From contig ML679995.1 of NCBI GenBank assembly GCA_007922225.1, positions 2,681,928 to 2,745,927 of the forward strand: 64,000 nucleotides of DNA, read 5' to 3'. Within the stretch, counting starts at the first letter, position 1, and each line of letters starts with the position of its first letter. Under the pieces are notes generated by a model. That model did not search any database. It saw only the letters and a program-made list of their open reading frames with translations, and had not been told where the DNA came from. Shown here piece by piece: positions 11,167 to 23,624 of this stretch. The translations under genes were made by a program, and so were the position numbers. Source of the DNA: Emydura subglobosa (Eukaryota > Chordata > Testudines > Chelidae).

Positions 11167-11561
11167 TCTCCCCTGCTGTAATTTTGGGTAAGAGGCTTGA
11201 AGCTAGCACTGGCCAGGACCTGGAATATCTGTTCGAAGGGAAATCCTGGTTTTTAATTTTTCCTCCTGTTCTGATCCAGATAAAAAAGCTGAAATTTTCC
11301 ATGCAACAAAAAAAAATTCCAAAAAATATTGATTCAGGACTACCAAAAGTTTCTTTTCAATAGCATCGTTTCAATTAATTTTGTTCTGACTTTTATATTA
11401 TATTGAAATATTATGTAGATGTAATATTAAGTATAAAATATACATAAGCATTGTTATAAACTGGGTGAAACCTGGTTGTAAGTTGAGATAAAACCTTGTT
11501 CTAAGTGATTCATGAACATTTAAGAGAGTTGTAAGAGACAGTTAAGGGACCACACTTAATG

Positions 11562-11711
11562 CAAAGCCTAAGACGAATCTAGGAATGGCTGATGGGATGG
11601 ATCATGTGATGATGACCCGTTCTGTTCCTTCCCTCTGAAGCACCTCGCGTTGGCCACGGTTGGAAGACAGGACACTGGGCTAGATGGACCATGTGTTCTT
11701 ATGTTCTAATA
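11562..11711 (+). mobile_element. CR1-type LINE 3' end (copy of 5140-5289)
   Basis: Same ggctagatggacc and tgttcttatgttct tail as in copy 1. The base after gacactggg differs (gctagatgg here, atagatgg in copy 1). Confidence 0.65.
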
Positions 11712-12136
11712 GAGTCTGCCCAGAAATTAGCATTATGTGGACCAAGAGTTCAAGTGGGTATTGTGACCAGGTGTGTGTGTGAGAGAAAGAACACAACACA
11801 CAGAAACTGCAAGCAAGACAAGAACAGAGAAAGAGCCAAAGGAGCAAAGACGCCATGCAGGTCCCTGTGAGCACAGGGTGACCCTGAAGCAACCTCGAGC
11901 GAGAAGTTTTGGGTCTGTTGGCTAACGAGGCTTGGGACTGTGAACCAAAACACTGTTCCTTTGTTCTTGGGTCCTTCTGCATTCAGACACAGGACTTTGT
12001 ACATACTGCATAAAGAAATAAAACGGTGGCAAAGCAAAACCTGACTCTTGCCAATTTCTGCTTCCGAGTGGAACGTTCCCCAGGGAATAGCCTGAAATTT
12101 GGCTAACCACTAGGGTCCAAAAGGGGCAACACTAGA

Positions 12137-12327
12137 ATGTGATATTAAAATGAATAACTTCATGTGATATAAAAGTCAAAATGACATGTTCAGAATGAGG
12201 CTTTTGCCTTTTCCCCCTCGAACAAGTCGCTGAAATCACAACGCTTCCACAAAATGTTTGATTTTGACCAAAGTGCATTTTCCTGGATGGAAAACGGTTG
12301 TCTTCAATTTCTTTTGACCAGCTCTGC
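12137..12327. repeat. Dispersed T/A-rich repeat (copy of 5715-5905)
   Basis: Same sequence as the copy-1 element with isolated substitutions (for example gacatgttc for gacacgttc). Confidence 0.45.
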
Positions 12328-12916
12328 TTGAATCCTCCACCATGCCCTGAAGCCTTCAGTTCCCTGCCCCTTCTCTCCTTCCCTCTCCCTCCAACCCCCC
12401 ATCCTAGCAGAAAACAAAATCAAAGGCAGTGTGGGAAATCTGTTTCCTTTTACAGAATGGCTAAGTTGCTCTTTTGTCCATGCAACGCTGGGGAAAAAAC
12501 TCCAGGCGATCCAGACATGTGCAGTGTGGGCAAGCGAATAAACAGGGGCTTTTTCTAGCAATAGCAACCAGGTTACAGCTCAGCCGGCGCTCACTGAATT
12601 GGGATCGCTACCTGTTGCTCAACCCACAGAAGTGGGTTCACACGTTGCCCATAGGAGAGAGCAGCTGGGTGTCCTGGCAAGTCTACCCAGGGGCTGGGAC
12701 TCAGAATTCTCGGAGCCCTGGGATGAACTGATGTCTGTCAGGCAAAAATTTCAGTTCTGTGGGTGGTGTGTGGGGGGAGTTGGCGGGTCATGTCTCCTTG
12801 GCCGCAGGGGATGCTGGTACAACTCAGTGACAAAAGGCATGTCATGTCTCCCACTAGAGACTGGGTCACTCAAAGATAATGGCTTACTACTGCTGCACGC
12901 TAATGGAGCTGGGAAG

Positions 12917-13120
12917 GCAGTGTGGCCTAGTGAGCAGAGCAGTGGAGTAGGGCTCAGGAGACCTGGGTTCTACGTCCAGCTCTTCCTCTCATCTTGGGCC
13001 AATCTCTTAGCCTCCATGTGCCTCAGTTTCCCCTCCCACCCTTTGTCAGTCGTGTGCATTGAGTGTCTGCCAGCTCCATGTGGCAGGGACTGTTTCTCAT
13101 TTTGGGTTTATACAGGGAGG
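12917..13120 (+). mobile_element. MIR-type SINE (copy of 6496-6700)
   Basis: Nearly identical to the element in copy 1, with the same head, core and tail. Confidence 0.85.
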
Positions 13121-13639
13121 CCTGGTTTTGGTTACTGATGACAATAACTACTCCTGGGCTGTGCTGAAGGTCCATGATTCAAAGCCGGGGGATGTCGTGG
13201 GGGAATGGCAGAACCTCACCACTATACACTGTGCCTTGCGTTCTGATGGGCTGCAGCGTCGCGCAGGCAAAGCGGGAGCCAGAGGAACGTGCGCGGCATC
13301 GAGCGCCCCGTGGGCTAAGGGTGCACGGACCCCTCATCATCATCAGGGCAGTGCAGAGGGCTGGGTTCATGCCGGTCGTGGGGATGCAGATTTCAGCAGC
13401 CCGGGGGGGGGGGGAACTCTGCCCACCTCTGCCTGCCCAAGAGACGGCAACGCTTCCGCTCCGACAAAGTCCCAGCCATTCACGCCACGTGCGCCTCGCC
13501 TGGTCAGATGACGGCCTGGGGCTGAAGGTGATGGGTACCCGGACTGCTCCTGGCAGCCCCAGCTCTTCAGCGACAAAGGCTGATGGGAGCACATCAGGCC
13601 AGGGCCCTGGGCCAGTGGCGTACTGGGTGGAGGATGGAA

Positions 13640-13990
13640 GGGGGGCCGGGCTGGCCCTTCACGATGCACAGGAGGTGGGGGGGGGGCCGCCGGGGGGCTC
13701 TGAGGGGCGCAGAACCCCCTGTGCCCCCGTCCCCTGCTAATTGTAAAAGGCTTGTCCAGCACTCCGCCCCAGGCTGGGGGGTGAGGCCGCCCCGTTCAAG
13801 TCAGCGCTGGGCTGCGGGGCTGGAGTGGCGGGTAAATGAAGGGGGCGGGATGCGCCGGGCTGGCCCTTCCCAATGGGCGGGAGGCACAGGAGGCTCTGAG
13901 GGGGGCCCCTCAGCACCTCCCCAGCTGCGTGTCGTGAAGGGCTGGCCCAGCCCCCCCCAGGCTAGGGTGATGGAGCCAAACCTGCATTTG
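13640..13990. repeat. GC-rich imperfect tandem repeat (copy of 7222-7570)
   Basis: The two units start near 13692 and 13889 and keep the 197-bp period. The first unit has a substituted core (ggggggctctgagggg). G-run lengths differ from copy 1. Confidence 0.55.
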
Positions 13991-15758
13991 CACCCCCCCG
14001 AACCTCACATTTCCCCCACACACAGGTGCAAATGCCCCCTCTCCAGGGCAGCTGGGGGGTAGCGCTGGGACCTCTCCTGCCCTGTGTGGGGGAGGCATGA
14101 GGCCTGCGGCGGGGGTGTGCAAATGTAGGCTTGGCCCCCGGGCGCCAGAGACCCTCGGTGCACCCCTGTCCTGGGCACTGGCTGCCTCTTCTCAGCTGGC
14201 CTGAACGCAAAGGCTCAGGGGTAATTAAAGGTCCCGGGGCTGACTGCATAGACAGAGGTGGCCCCCATGGCCGTGGGCTCATGGATGGTTTGAAATGAAT
14301 CGGGCAACTCTGCCCCCTCCTGGTGACCGTGTGAATGGGGATTCGCCCAACCACTCACTCTGTCCTCTAAGGAGTAACCCGCGGGCACCAGTCCAAACGG
14401 CCGTTCGGGGCTGCACTCTGCTGGCCAGCTGGGCCGGAAGCTGCTGCTCTCTCCACGCTGCGCTGCACAAAGTCTCATCTGCGCCTTCCAGAGCAATCGG
14501 CTCCCACCGCGTGGACCTGTGCCTTCCGGGAACGCCGTGCTTGGGGTGGGGAGGATTGTCACGTGCTGGGACTGCCGGCTGGGCAGAAGCCAATTCAGGC
14601 CTGCCCAGGGCTACACAGCGAGTTGTTGGCAGAGGCAGGGCTAAGCGGTGCACATTTCTAGCTGCTCGCTCGTTGCTCTGGCCAGCCGAGCTGCTACGGA
14701 GCCTGCCGCAGAGCGAGGAGTTTGGAAGGAGGCTGGCTTAGAGCAACGGGTCATCGAGCAGGAAAGACGAGTCCAACCCTGGAGTGTCTTGCCAAGACCT
14801 CCCGGAGAGGTCGCATCAGGGCCAAGCTGGGACGAGGTGTAGACTGCAGCGGAGGATGGATGGGCGTCGCTTAGCGTTAGGCACGCCTGGGCACAGCCAC
14901 TGGCCGGGCCAAAGAAACGCCGAACGAGGCATCAGGGCTACGGACTGCAGAACGAGACGCTCAGGCAATGACTCAGCTCGGCAGCTTCACGTCAGAGCGT
15001 GGCACTGGCCTTTTGACAGCCTCTGGGGTGAGAACAGACGATGGCAAAGCCGGAGCATTCACGCCCTCCAGAGGCAGCGAGATGCCTAGCTGGGATCGGA
15101 TCCCTGCACGGTCGTGGGAGCGAGTCCTGCGTCACTGCAATGAATCCTGCCACTCCTGACGCAGCCCGACCAGCGTCAGGTGAAACTGTAGCTGCTGCGC
15201 TACACCAGCCACAGGAAAGAAGGAGAAGGGAGTCTTGCCGTCAGCCACGTCTCCTTTGTGCAAGCTGTCAGGCAGCGCAGCATGTGCCGGCCCAGGTAAA
15301 TGGTGCTTGTCTCGCTGAGCTCCAAATTATACAGTGGAAACGGCAACAGTCCTACTCAAACAACGCAGGCGGGCTAATGTGTGCAATTAGCACGAGCGGC
15401 ACCGGAGCACGCTGCTCCGCCAGTGAGGAGGCAGGAAAGAGCCTCCAGGGAAGGCGCGGGAATGAATCTGCTTTCTGTGCCGACCCCGCAGACGCTGCAC
15501 AGGGCTTGTCATGCTCACCACCACAAGCAGGAGCGAGGCGATGCTGGAACAGAGCGGCTAATAACAGTGCTTTGTGCTTGCAAAGTGCAACAGAGACATT
15601 GACTAATTAACCCTCACATCTCCCTCGGAAGCGCAGAGGTCACAGTTAAACCACGGATAATCAGCATTCACCAACCGATACCACCGCTGTGGGAGGGCTG
15701 GGGCCCTTCCCATATCACCAAAGGCAGATTTTTTAACAGGGATCTGTGAAAGTATCAC

Positions 15759-15866
15759 TATCCCCATTTTACAGATGGGGAAAGCGAGGCTCAGACTGGG
15801 GAAATGACATGGCCAAGGTCAGCCCGGGAATCAGAGACGGACCCGGAAATCAGACTCCCAGGTTTG
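15759..15866 (-). mobile_element. MIR-type SINE fragment (copy of 9341-9448)
   Basis: Same MIR core in reverse orientation. It has tatccccatttt where copy 1 has tatcgccatttt. Confidence 0.8.
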
Positions 15867-17184
15867 GGTGCATTTTCCTTGGCTGTATACAATTACGTAC
15901 AAAAAACGACATTCAAAGGGCACCAAAGATGGAAAGTCGAGAGGTCAAAGGCTGGATAACATCCACGTGATCTGAATTCGGCTCCCCGGTGCAGGCGCCG
16001 TCTGTCCAGTATCAGATAGGAATCCCAGTTAGCCGATCTCTTATTTGGTGTGTGTACAGCCCCTCACACGCCGGGACCCTGCTCTCAGCTGAGGTTCTTA
16101 GGTGTCACTGGAATATAAATAATCACACACTACCCCAGAGAGGAGAGATCGGAGCATGGGGGCGGGAGATGAGCGGGATGAAGGAAGTGAAAAAAGCTCC
16201 CCCGTGGATACGAAACACCCCAGGGTGTTGCCAGAAAAGAGACGGGACAATTCCAGAGCCGCTTCCTTCGGCTGATCACCCAGCGTATAACGCTCGAGTG
16301 TGGCCACACGCGCGCTGACGTGCATCAGTCCTGACTCCAGGGCCACCGTCCCCTGTGTGCTCTGTGCCAACCCCTGCCGTGGGAATTCAGAGTCTGCAGG
16401 CCTTGGTAACCTGCAGACTAGCCATTCGCATTCACCGCTCTGGAACGTCAGGGCAACTGGAATCTGCAACTAAGTCACATTAGTGAAATGTGATGGATGA
16501 GAAAGTTCCTCTTACAGCTAGCGGTACCTTCGACAGACCTCTCTGCTCACCCCACGGATGTGCCAATCAATGAATGCCAGTTAGTCGACCCCTTTGACCC
16601 CAGAGGGGGCTGCATTTCCATGGCATTGTACGTATTTCGTGCCTGATACTGCCCCCACTGGTTTGGGATCGTTCGAGGAGGAAAACGGCTAGAGAAATGT
16701 CAGTGATGATGGGAGTAATTGTACGCTAAGCTGACCGGCATAGGGGCATTTCAAACCGCAGTCAGACGGGCACACGCTCGGGGAGTGAGAGAGTCAGAAC
16801 TAGCCAAAGCATGAGAGCAGAACTTGGCTGAGATGATTGCCGTGGTCATGACATCCTGCTGGTCTCAGTGGGTGCAGCGGCCTGCATCCGTGTTTATTCC
16901 GTCCCTCGCAGACCCGGATGGCTGCACCTCTGCTGGGTTTAAACAAGGACAGTGCAAGAAACAAAATACCCGGGGCCGAATTCCAAACCCTCCTTCACGA
17001 TGTCATCTGGCAAACAAAGGGCTCCTAATCAGATCCAAGAGACCTGGGCTTGAGAAGCAAGGTGAGGCTGCGTTATACACTTCCCTGATAATCATCGTAA
17101 TTAATAACAAATAAAGGCCCTTTGTGAGCATGTGTCTTGCTCAGAGTCAGACCCCGCACCGTGCAGAGACAAAGTCATCCCCTG

Positions 17185-18184
17185 ATGTCTCTGCTTAGAC
17201 ACAATTAACAACAGTACACCACACTATTCAGCTCAAGACTTCTCAGGCTCCTCATTTTGGTCAGCTCAGACCACAGACTAGATCCTCTTCCCCCCCCCCC
17301 CGCCCACCCCCAAGAGCCACTCCTGCCTCCCTTTTCTCCAGCTAATTAATGATCTGCCAGGGAGCCTCAAGGAGTCAGCGGGACCCACTTAACTGTTTGT
17401 CAGTAGGACAAGCTTCTGCTGTGACAGGGCAGGGGGCTTCAGGTGAACTTTGCCAGCCTGGCGGTGCCCCCTCCAGGTCCCACTGAAATCAATAGCAGCA
17501 CTTGCATGGCTTTGGTAGGAGCAGGATTCGCTCTCCCGCTGTGTTTCCACAGAGTTATGAAAGCTTCTGTGCATCCCATAAATAGCCAATATACCATAAA
17601 GGGCGGCAAAAGAAACCCTGACCCCTCCGTCTTCCCCCCAGTCCCAGGCTCCAAAAGCCTGTGAAATAAGATGGGCATCTATCTTGGTCCCATCAGCCCT
17701 ATCGGGTTTTTTTCCCAGGGCTCCCGTCCTCACGGGACCCAAGTGCTAATGAAACTAAGCCAGGAGGAAAGGAGTGAGCCAGGCCAGCCTGCGCTAGGCC
17801 GCTTGCTTTCCATGGTGCTGAAAGCGGTCTCTCTGCTAACCCTGGACCGGCTGCCAATTTCTCAGCCAGGAGCAGGGGAGGTCTTCAGGCCCTGACACAG
17901 GCAGGCCATTGGCCAAGTCCTTGGACCCATTCGCTTGGCATTGCCCCAGGCTTAGAGCCCCAAACCCAGCCCCTGTCCCGCTGACCTCCATGCAAAATGC
18001 TGCCACCTCGATTGTTCTGCTGGCTCGCCAGTCCCAGCATGCCAGCCCTCCGCTGGCCCCTCCTGACACCCCAGAAATCAAAAACCATTTACTTGTCGTC
18101 ACACGCAAGGCCCTGCATGGCCTATCCTCACCTGCCTAGCATCTCTCAGTCACTCCCAAGACCTCTGCTCCCGCCGACTCGTGA
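17185..18184. other. Unannotated sequence right of the duplicated block
   Basis: Contains a C-rich run near 17290-17315. Around 17435-17535 lies a block with cccactgaaatcaatagcag that resembles the tattered palindromic elements also seen at 39100. No gene is supported. Confidence 0.35.
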
Positions 18185-18425
18185 TCCCACTCCCAGCGTC
18201 TGGCAGTCAGAGGCTTAGGACGCCTAGGGCATGGGCTTGCATCCCTGAGCCTCTTGGCCAATGGCAATTAATGGACCTGTCCTCCAGGAACTTTTCTAGT
18301 TCTTTTTTGACCTCTGTTACTGTTTTGTCCTTCACAAAATCCCCCGGCAAGGAGTTCCCCAGGTTGACTGTGTGCTTTGTGAAGTCTTGTTTCCTTGTAT
18401 TCTTCTGTCCGTCGCTAGCCATCTG
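18185..18425 (-). mobile_element. CR1-type LINE fragment, 3' region
   Basis: Reads gtctggcagtcagaggctta, then ggccaatggcaattaatgga, ttctagttcttttttgacct and cggcaaggagttcccc. The same series of blocks occurs in the older CR1 at 25266-25450, so this is the 3' region of that subfamily in minus orientation. Confidence 0.75.
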
Positions 18426-18560
18426 CTGACTCGTGTCTCATGCTCTGGAAGCTCTTTTCTCTGTATTTGTACAGCACTCAGTGCAATAGGGGGTCACCGT
18501 CCTAGGCCATGGCCGTGGCTTTTGTGCACGGCTACTGTACAAAGCATGATAATGCCAATG
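18426..18560 (+). mobile_element. MIR-type SINE tail
   Basis: Carries ctgtatttgtacagcactca and gtgcaatagggg, the tail typical of the reptilian MIR copies here (compare 60590). Confidence 0.55.
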
Positions 18561-19675
18561 AATCCAAGTGGGAGCTTTCTCTCGAAGCCTGGCTGTGTTA
18601 GCAGGTGTCTACTCTTGATGTAGCAGGAAGCCAAGCAGCGGATGGGCTGGGGAAGACAGAAAGAGAGAGAGAGATTCGCTTTATGGATCCCACCAGTTCC
18701 CATGTTCTCATAAAGGTCCTTGTTCAGAGGTAGAGGAAAGAGATGCTTTCTGCCGTTCTTTGCCATTGCACAGGCCAGGTGGTTGTGAGGGCCCCCGGCA
18801 GAATCTCTGTCTTTGCCCCGAGTTCCCTCTTACGCCCCCTTCTTGTGGTTCGGGGGCTGTGAACCAGCCGGGCTTCCTGTAAAGAATTGGAAATGCTCAC
18901 TTGGCATCTTCTAACGCCTGATAAGAGGGCGGCTCGATGCAGGCCTGCCTCTGTACAGTTTACGTGCAGATGCTGCTGTCCTGCAAGATGCCCTGTCTGC
19001 TCTCATGTATGGAAGTGAGCAACGCTTTCTCCTTCCGGCAGCCTCTTTGCATCTGTGAAGCCAGACAGCTCATCCCTGCTCAAGCTTATCACTTACTGTG
19101 AAAAACATAGGGCACCTATAGTAAGTGCCCCACACACTACAGGACCCCGGCTGTAACAGCGTAATGGGCATTGCTTTAGAATGCTATCTGGCTATTCTTT
19201 TGCAAGGAATCCGACTCCTTCTGAGGGTGCATTATGAATTTTCAGCGTCTGATATATAGGGGACAATGTGCATTCACTTCTTTTATTCCTTTCAGCTCCC
19301 CGCAGTTGGTTTAAAACGGTGTCTTTGTGATGATTACCTAGGCAATTAATTTAGGAGGGCTGTGGCTGGGTGAATGTGGGCAAAGCTTGAAATATCACTG
19401 GGCATGACCGAGACCAAGAAATTAGGAGGACGATTGCAAAGGTGACTTTTTGGGGTATATATTTATAAGAAGGCAGGACATTAAATGCGAAGAACAAACG
19501 AGTTTCTCATTTACCTGTGATTTTCAGCATATGGGAGGGGATGGTGCCAGATGATCATTTCTCATTATGGAAATAAAAATACCACTGAGTACTGCAGGAA
19601 AGGACCAAAACGCTAACGCTCACAAGTGTGTTGCTGTAGAATGCGACTGGTTGTTTTAGAAGCGCTGAGACTTCT
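18561..19675. other. Unannotated, AT-rich in the second half
   Basis: No gene or repeat recognised. From about 19050 to 19640 the sequence is AT-rich, non-repetitive and contains possible homeodomain-type cores (caattaattt at about 19342), so it could be conserved non-coding DNA. Confidence 0.3.
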
Positions 19676-19860
19676 GTGTTTGCATATGTGTGTCTGTGTG
19701 TACGAGGCATGTGTGACTAGGTCTATTATATGAGTGAGTGCACGTGTGAGTATTTGTTGATGGGGATATGTATCGTGTGTCTGTGCATTTGTGTGTGTTA
19801 TGTGTGTGTTTCCGTGTGCAGAAGTGTGTTCTATGCATGTGGACGTGTGTGATTTCTGTG
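19676..19860. repeat. Degenerate (GT)n tract
   Basis: Alternating gtgtgt blocks interrupted by ca, at and ga dinucleotides over about 185 bp. Read on the minus strand it gives a His/Thr-rich frame that is only a product of the repeat. Confidence 0.85.
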
Positions 19861-21717
19861 GGTTGCCTTTTTCTCAGCTGATATATGAGAGATAGCATCA
19901 CAAGGCGCTTAAACAAGAAAACCAATTGAAAAGGAACAGCAGATGCTAAATGCGCCTCTGCCCTGCAGTCAACTGCTCTGTGTCGTGATAAGGTTTCGTT
20001 TACCAGAGATTTGTTATTGAAGGAGAAAAAACGGCTTTAGATCTTGGCATAAACTGACAATACCAAGCCGACAATCACAGGGCTGCCCAATGCAGTGCTC
20101 TGGGATACAAGATGGGCATTAGCTAGCCATCTGCCAATCTGCGCTGCTAAATACACGCGTGGGGCAACGAGGGAGAGCCCCTGGGATTGGCAGCTGGCTA
20201 CACAGGGCGATTTCAAAATGGCTAAGATGGCTCAGTGACATCACAAGCAACTCAGCCAATGATCATGCAGCTGGCATTAGCGCAGAGTGACGGAATCGGC
20301 TGGGCAGTGTCTCACGTTTTGCAAAAGCCGTTGCGGGAGCTGGCGCCAGCGTCGGGGGGAAAGGGTCCTATGTGCCATGGGGCCAAGGGAAGCTGGTGAG
20401 TGACTGTGATGGGGACGTGGCAGCAGGGGAGGCAATGAAGACAATGGGCCAGGCTGGAATGGTGGAATATAAAGAAGAGATGCTATTGTTAACTGCGCAA
20501 GCCCCACCTAAAGGAGAATCACACTAGCAGTATAGGGCATATGACACATAGGTGAGCAGTTCTGAGACCATCCAGTGGAGGGCAGTGGGGCATGTACATA
20601 CTTACCAGTTTAGATGGGCATTTAGGCAAACCTATGGGTATGAATCTCCATTGCCTTACACCTGGTGAAGCCATTTGCAGCTGCACCAAAAGGATCAGAG
20701 TCTTTTGACAGTTCCGCGGGCATTAATCCAAAGCGACTCCACTGTTGCTCATGGCGTTACCCTGGATTTACACCATGAATTTAAATTACAGAAGGGGAGG
20801 AGACAAGAAGGGCTGCACACTCCAGTGACTTTTGCAAACCCCAACAAACAAATTTGGAAGAACCTAGGGTCAGGACTACGCTGGAGCACAGCCACATGGC
20901 TCAAAACCCTGCTATGTGGTAAACTCGGCACAGTTCTGGCAACGTTGCGAGGGAGATATCATCTCTGTAGCGCAGATGTACCCTAAACTAGGAACTCAGG
21001 GAGGTTTATGTATTCTCAAGCTCCAGCCACAGAAAGGTGAACAAGTTAATTATTCTTTACTTGTGGAATTCTAACACACAACTTCCTCCCCATTCATTAT
21101 TTACTGGTGTCAAGGTTTTCAAATGAGCAATTCCAGCGCTAATTTGGAGATATTTATTCTGCAGCCCCTCACATCGGAATTACCGGATTTGGCCTATAGG
21201 CTGCATACGGGCTGGTTTCTTAATGGGGGGAAAAAAGTGCCAGTAATTATCTGCAGCAGGAAGGATCAACATTCTAATGCCATATGTTCATTGCGGATTC
21301 CACGAACTCAAATATAGCTCCCAGCAGGCCTGGTGATGAATGGGGCACGGTGCTGGCAAAGCCTTTCAAACCCCCAGATGACAAACAGGCCTGCTCGAGG
21401 CGAGATTTCATCTCCCACAAGGGCATTCAAACGAGTCCCCTCTGGTGAGACATAGCTTCCCCACCCCCCTGATTTTCAGTCTCCCACTTCCATGTCAGAG
21501 CTCGGAGGAGCATCTCAATTTGCTCTGCTTTGTGTGGATAAACTGGGGGCGTCTGTAAGGGCTGGTGGGGAAGCCGTGGTGTGGCAGGCTGCTATACGCC
21601 TGGGAGACAGCAATTACTGGGTCTCCCTTCTGGCTTTTTCTATCTATGGTCCTTAACCGCCCTTCATCACTGCAGTATCTGAGTGCCTCACAATCTCTGC
21701 TGGATTTACACACCTGG
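19861..21717. other. Unannotated sequence
   Basis: No gene is supported. Around 20745-20800 lies a piece (ccctggatttacaccatgaa) of the palindromic family discussed at 39100. Confidence 0.35.
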
Positions 21718-21835
21718 CTAGGGTGTCCAGGTTTGGTTGGACATATTCCTGGAGGTTTCATCACATGACACAATCTTTAATTCCTGGAGATGCCCGGACA
21801 AGCCGGGAAGGTTGGAACCCTACTCATAGCATCTG
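21718..21835. repeat. Dispersed repeat with tcctggaggtttcatcacatg
   Basis: The order gtccaggtttggttggac, cctggaggtttcatcacatg, aatctttaattcctggaga and gaaggttggaacccta is one I recognise as a reptile/bird dispersed palindromic repeat. I cannot assign a family name from sequence alone. Confidence 0.5.
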
Positions 21836-22342
21836 GCAAGTGGGGAAGTCTACAGAGGGGAAATCCCAAGTCCCAGACTAGTGCTCGGACCGCTAGCCCA
21901 CCCTTCCACTACAGGAGAGGGTCTAGATGGGGCCTGGTCCCTGCCAAGACTGCAGGGGAGCCTGCATGGTGACAGTAATCAGCCTCAGCCATGTTAGTCG
22001 CTCTGAAAGCTGACGAATCTGAGAGGACCACTTTGATACGCTCTGCCCCTGTGGTTTTCGGAGGGACAAACAGCCTCAGTTTCCCTGTCTGGAAAAGGCA
22101 GAGCTGCCGAGTGTCACACACTCGTCTCCCCTGCCGCTCGTGGGCGTAAGCCATGTCCGGGCCTCGTGCCGGCCCCTCTGTCGGGGGGTGAGTTTCACCC
22201 AATGGGGCACTGAGGCTGAATGCTGCCTCGGGGCAGAGGGCCTAGCACGAGGCCTCGGCATCGCTTAAACCCTCCTTTGTGGCCTCACGTGGGACGTGAT
22301 CAGGGCAAGGGCCGGTGTGGGTGCTCAGAACTCCACCCTGCT
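21836..22342. other. Unannotated sequence
   Basis: No supported gene. Short frames occur on both strands. Confidence 0.35.
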
Positions 22343-22862
22343 GGCAGATGAGTATTGTGTCCAGTTCTGGGCCCCCCACTACAGGAAGGATGTGGACAAG
22401 TTGGAGAGAGTCCAGCGGAAGACAATAAAAATTATTAGGGGGCTGGAGCACAGGACTTATGAGGAGAGGCTGAGGGAACTGGGCTTGTTTAGTCTGCAGA
22501 AGAGAAGAATGAGGTGGATTTGATAGCAGCCTTCAACTACCTGAAAGGAGGTTCCAGGGAGGATGGAGCTAGGCTGTTCTCAGTGGTGGCAGATGACAGA
22601 ACAAGGAGCAACGGTCTCAAGTTGCAGTTGGGGAGGTCTAGGTTGGATATTAGGAGAAAGTTTTTCCCTAGGAGGGTGATGAAGCACTGGAATGGGTTAC
22701 CTAGGGAGGTGGTGGAATCTCCATTCTTAGAGGTTTTTAAGCTGAGGCTTGACAAAGCCCTGGTTGGGATGATATAGCTGAGGTTAGTCCTGCTTTGAGC
22801 AGGGGGTTGGACTAGATACCTCCTGAGGTCCCTTCCTACTCTCATCTTCTATGATTCTATGA
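22343..22862 (+). mobile_element. CR1 LINE 3' end, 5'-truncated, frameshifted
   Basis: Starts abruptly inside the C-terminal part of ORF2 (codons for [11 protein letters not shown]) and runs through the 3' UTR to the terminal ctatgattctatgag. One G is missing in a G-run near 22513, relative to the copies at 24915 and 36843, so the coding frame is split into two. About 520 bp are left. Confidence 0.93.
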
Positions 22863-22985
22863 GGGCTGCTCAGTCACTGGGCTTGAAGGATGAAAAGCCC
22901 CCAGTATTATCAACATGTTGCAAATGTTGGAAACTTGAATTATGCTGAAGAAGCGTTTGCAGCATCCTTTTTTCTGTCAACCCCC

Positions 22986-23085
22986 NNNNNNNNNNNNNNN
23001 NNNNNNNNNNNNNNNNNNNNNNNNNNNNNNNNNNNNNNNNNNNNNNNNNNNNNNNNNNNNNNNNNNNNNNNNNNNNNNNNNNNNN
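22986..23085. other. Assembly gap, 100 N
   Basis: Run of exactly 100 N, flanked by a C-run on the left and a C/T-rich stretch on the right. The true gap size is probably unknown. Confidence 1.
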
Positions 23086-23624
23086 CTCCATGAATTCCCT
23101 CCCTCCCCCCTCCCACATATGGTTATGGCTGATTTGCGGTAGGATTATCCGGGCTAGCGTAGCACTAAAATTAATGATATCCGAGAACGGCGGAGAGGCA
23201 TCAGTTCCAGATGTGGCATTAGAATTAAAAACCACATAAACTAGACCATAATCTAATATGTTAATGCCATAGCACAATGGGCTGGGACTAGCAAATGATT
23301 CATATCGTCACATGCCAGCTGCCAGGGCTGTTACTTGCAAGAAAATCTCCAGCCGTGAAAGGAGAGGAAGATAGAAACCTTAGCATTTCACACACGTTCA
23401 CGGCCGGCGAGGGCAGTTCCAGTAAGAGCTCGGAGACAAAAAAAACAAAGACTCATTAACAAGAGGAATACACCTAGAGCAACCCCTTCACCTGTCACTG
23501 GATGGCAGTCACCTCTGGGGGGGACACAGCAGCACCCACAAATACTACATGACAGCTTAGGAGAGGAGGGAAAAAGAAGTCTGCCTCCAGAAGATACTGT
23601 AGGGGGAACAATACCTGACCCTTT
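23086..23624. other. Non-repetitive AT-rich stretch, possibly conserved
   Basis: The part 23105-23290 is rich in taat cores (aaaattaatgat, tgttaatgcc) and lacks any recognised repeat. No gene is visible. Confidence 0.3.

Larger units (their letters stand above)
11167..17184. repeat. 6.0-kb duplicated block, copy 2 (right contig start)
   Basis: The second copy starts with tctcccctgctgtaatttt at the first base after the N run, matching copy 1 from 4735. It ends at 17184 on cccctg, after which unique sequence continues (atgtctctgc). Coordinates are shifted by 6432 at the left edge and 6418 at the right edge. Differences from copy 1 include homopolymer lengths (G-run near 6987 against 13404) and a small indel near 5090 against 11520. 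Confidence 0.96.

Noticed and set aside
10706..11363. Frames of 155-214 codons crossing the 400-N gap
   Set aside because: Most of their length is unknown bases. They carry no evidence.
4735..17184. Real tandem duplication
   Set aside because: Both inner edges coincide exactly with the gap, and contig-end overlap explains this more simply. I keep it open only as the alternative in the finding.
19656..19925. His/Thr-rich 89-codon minus-strand frame
   Set aside because: It is the translation of the degenerate GT tract.
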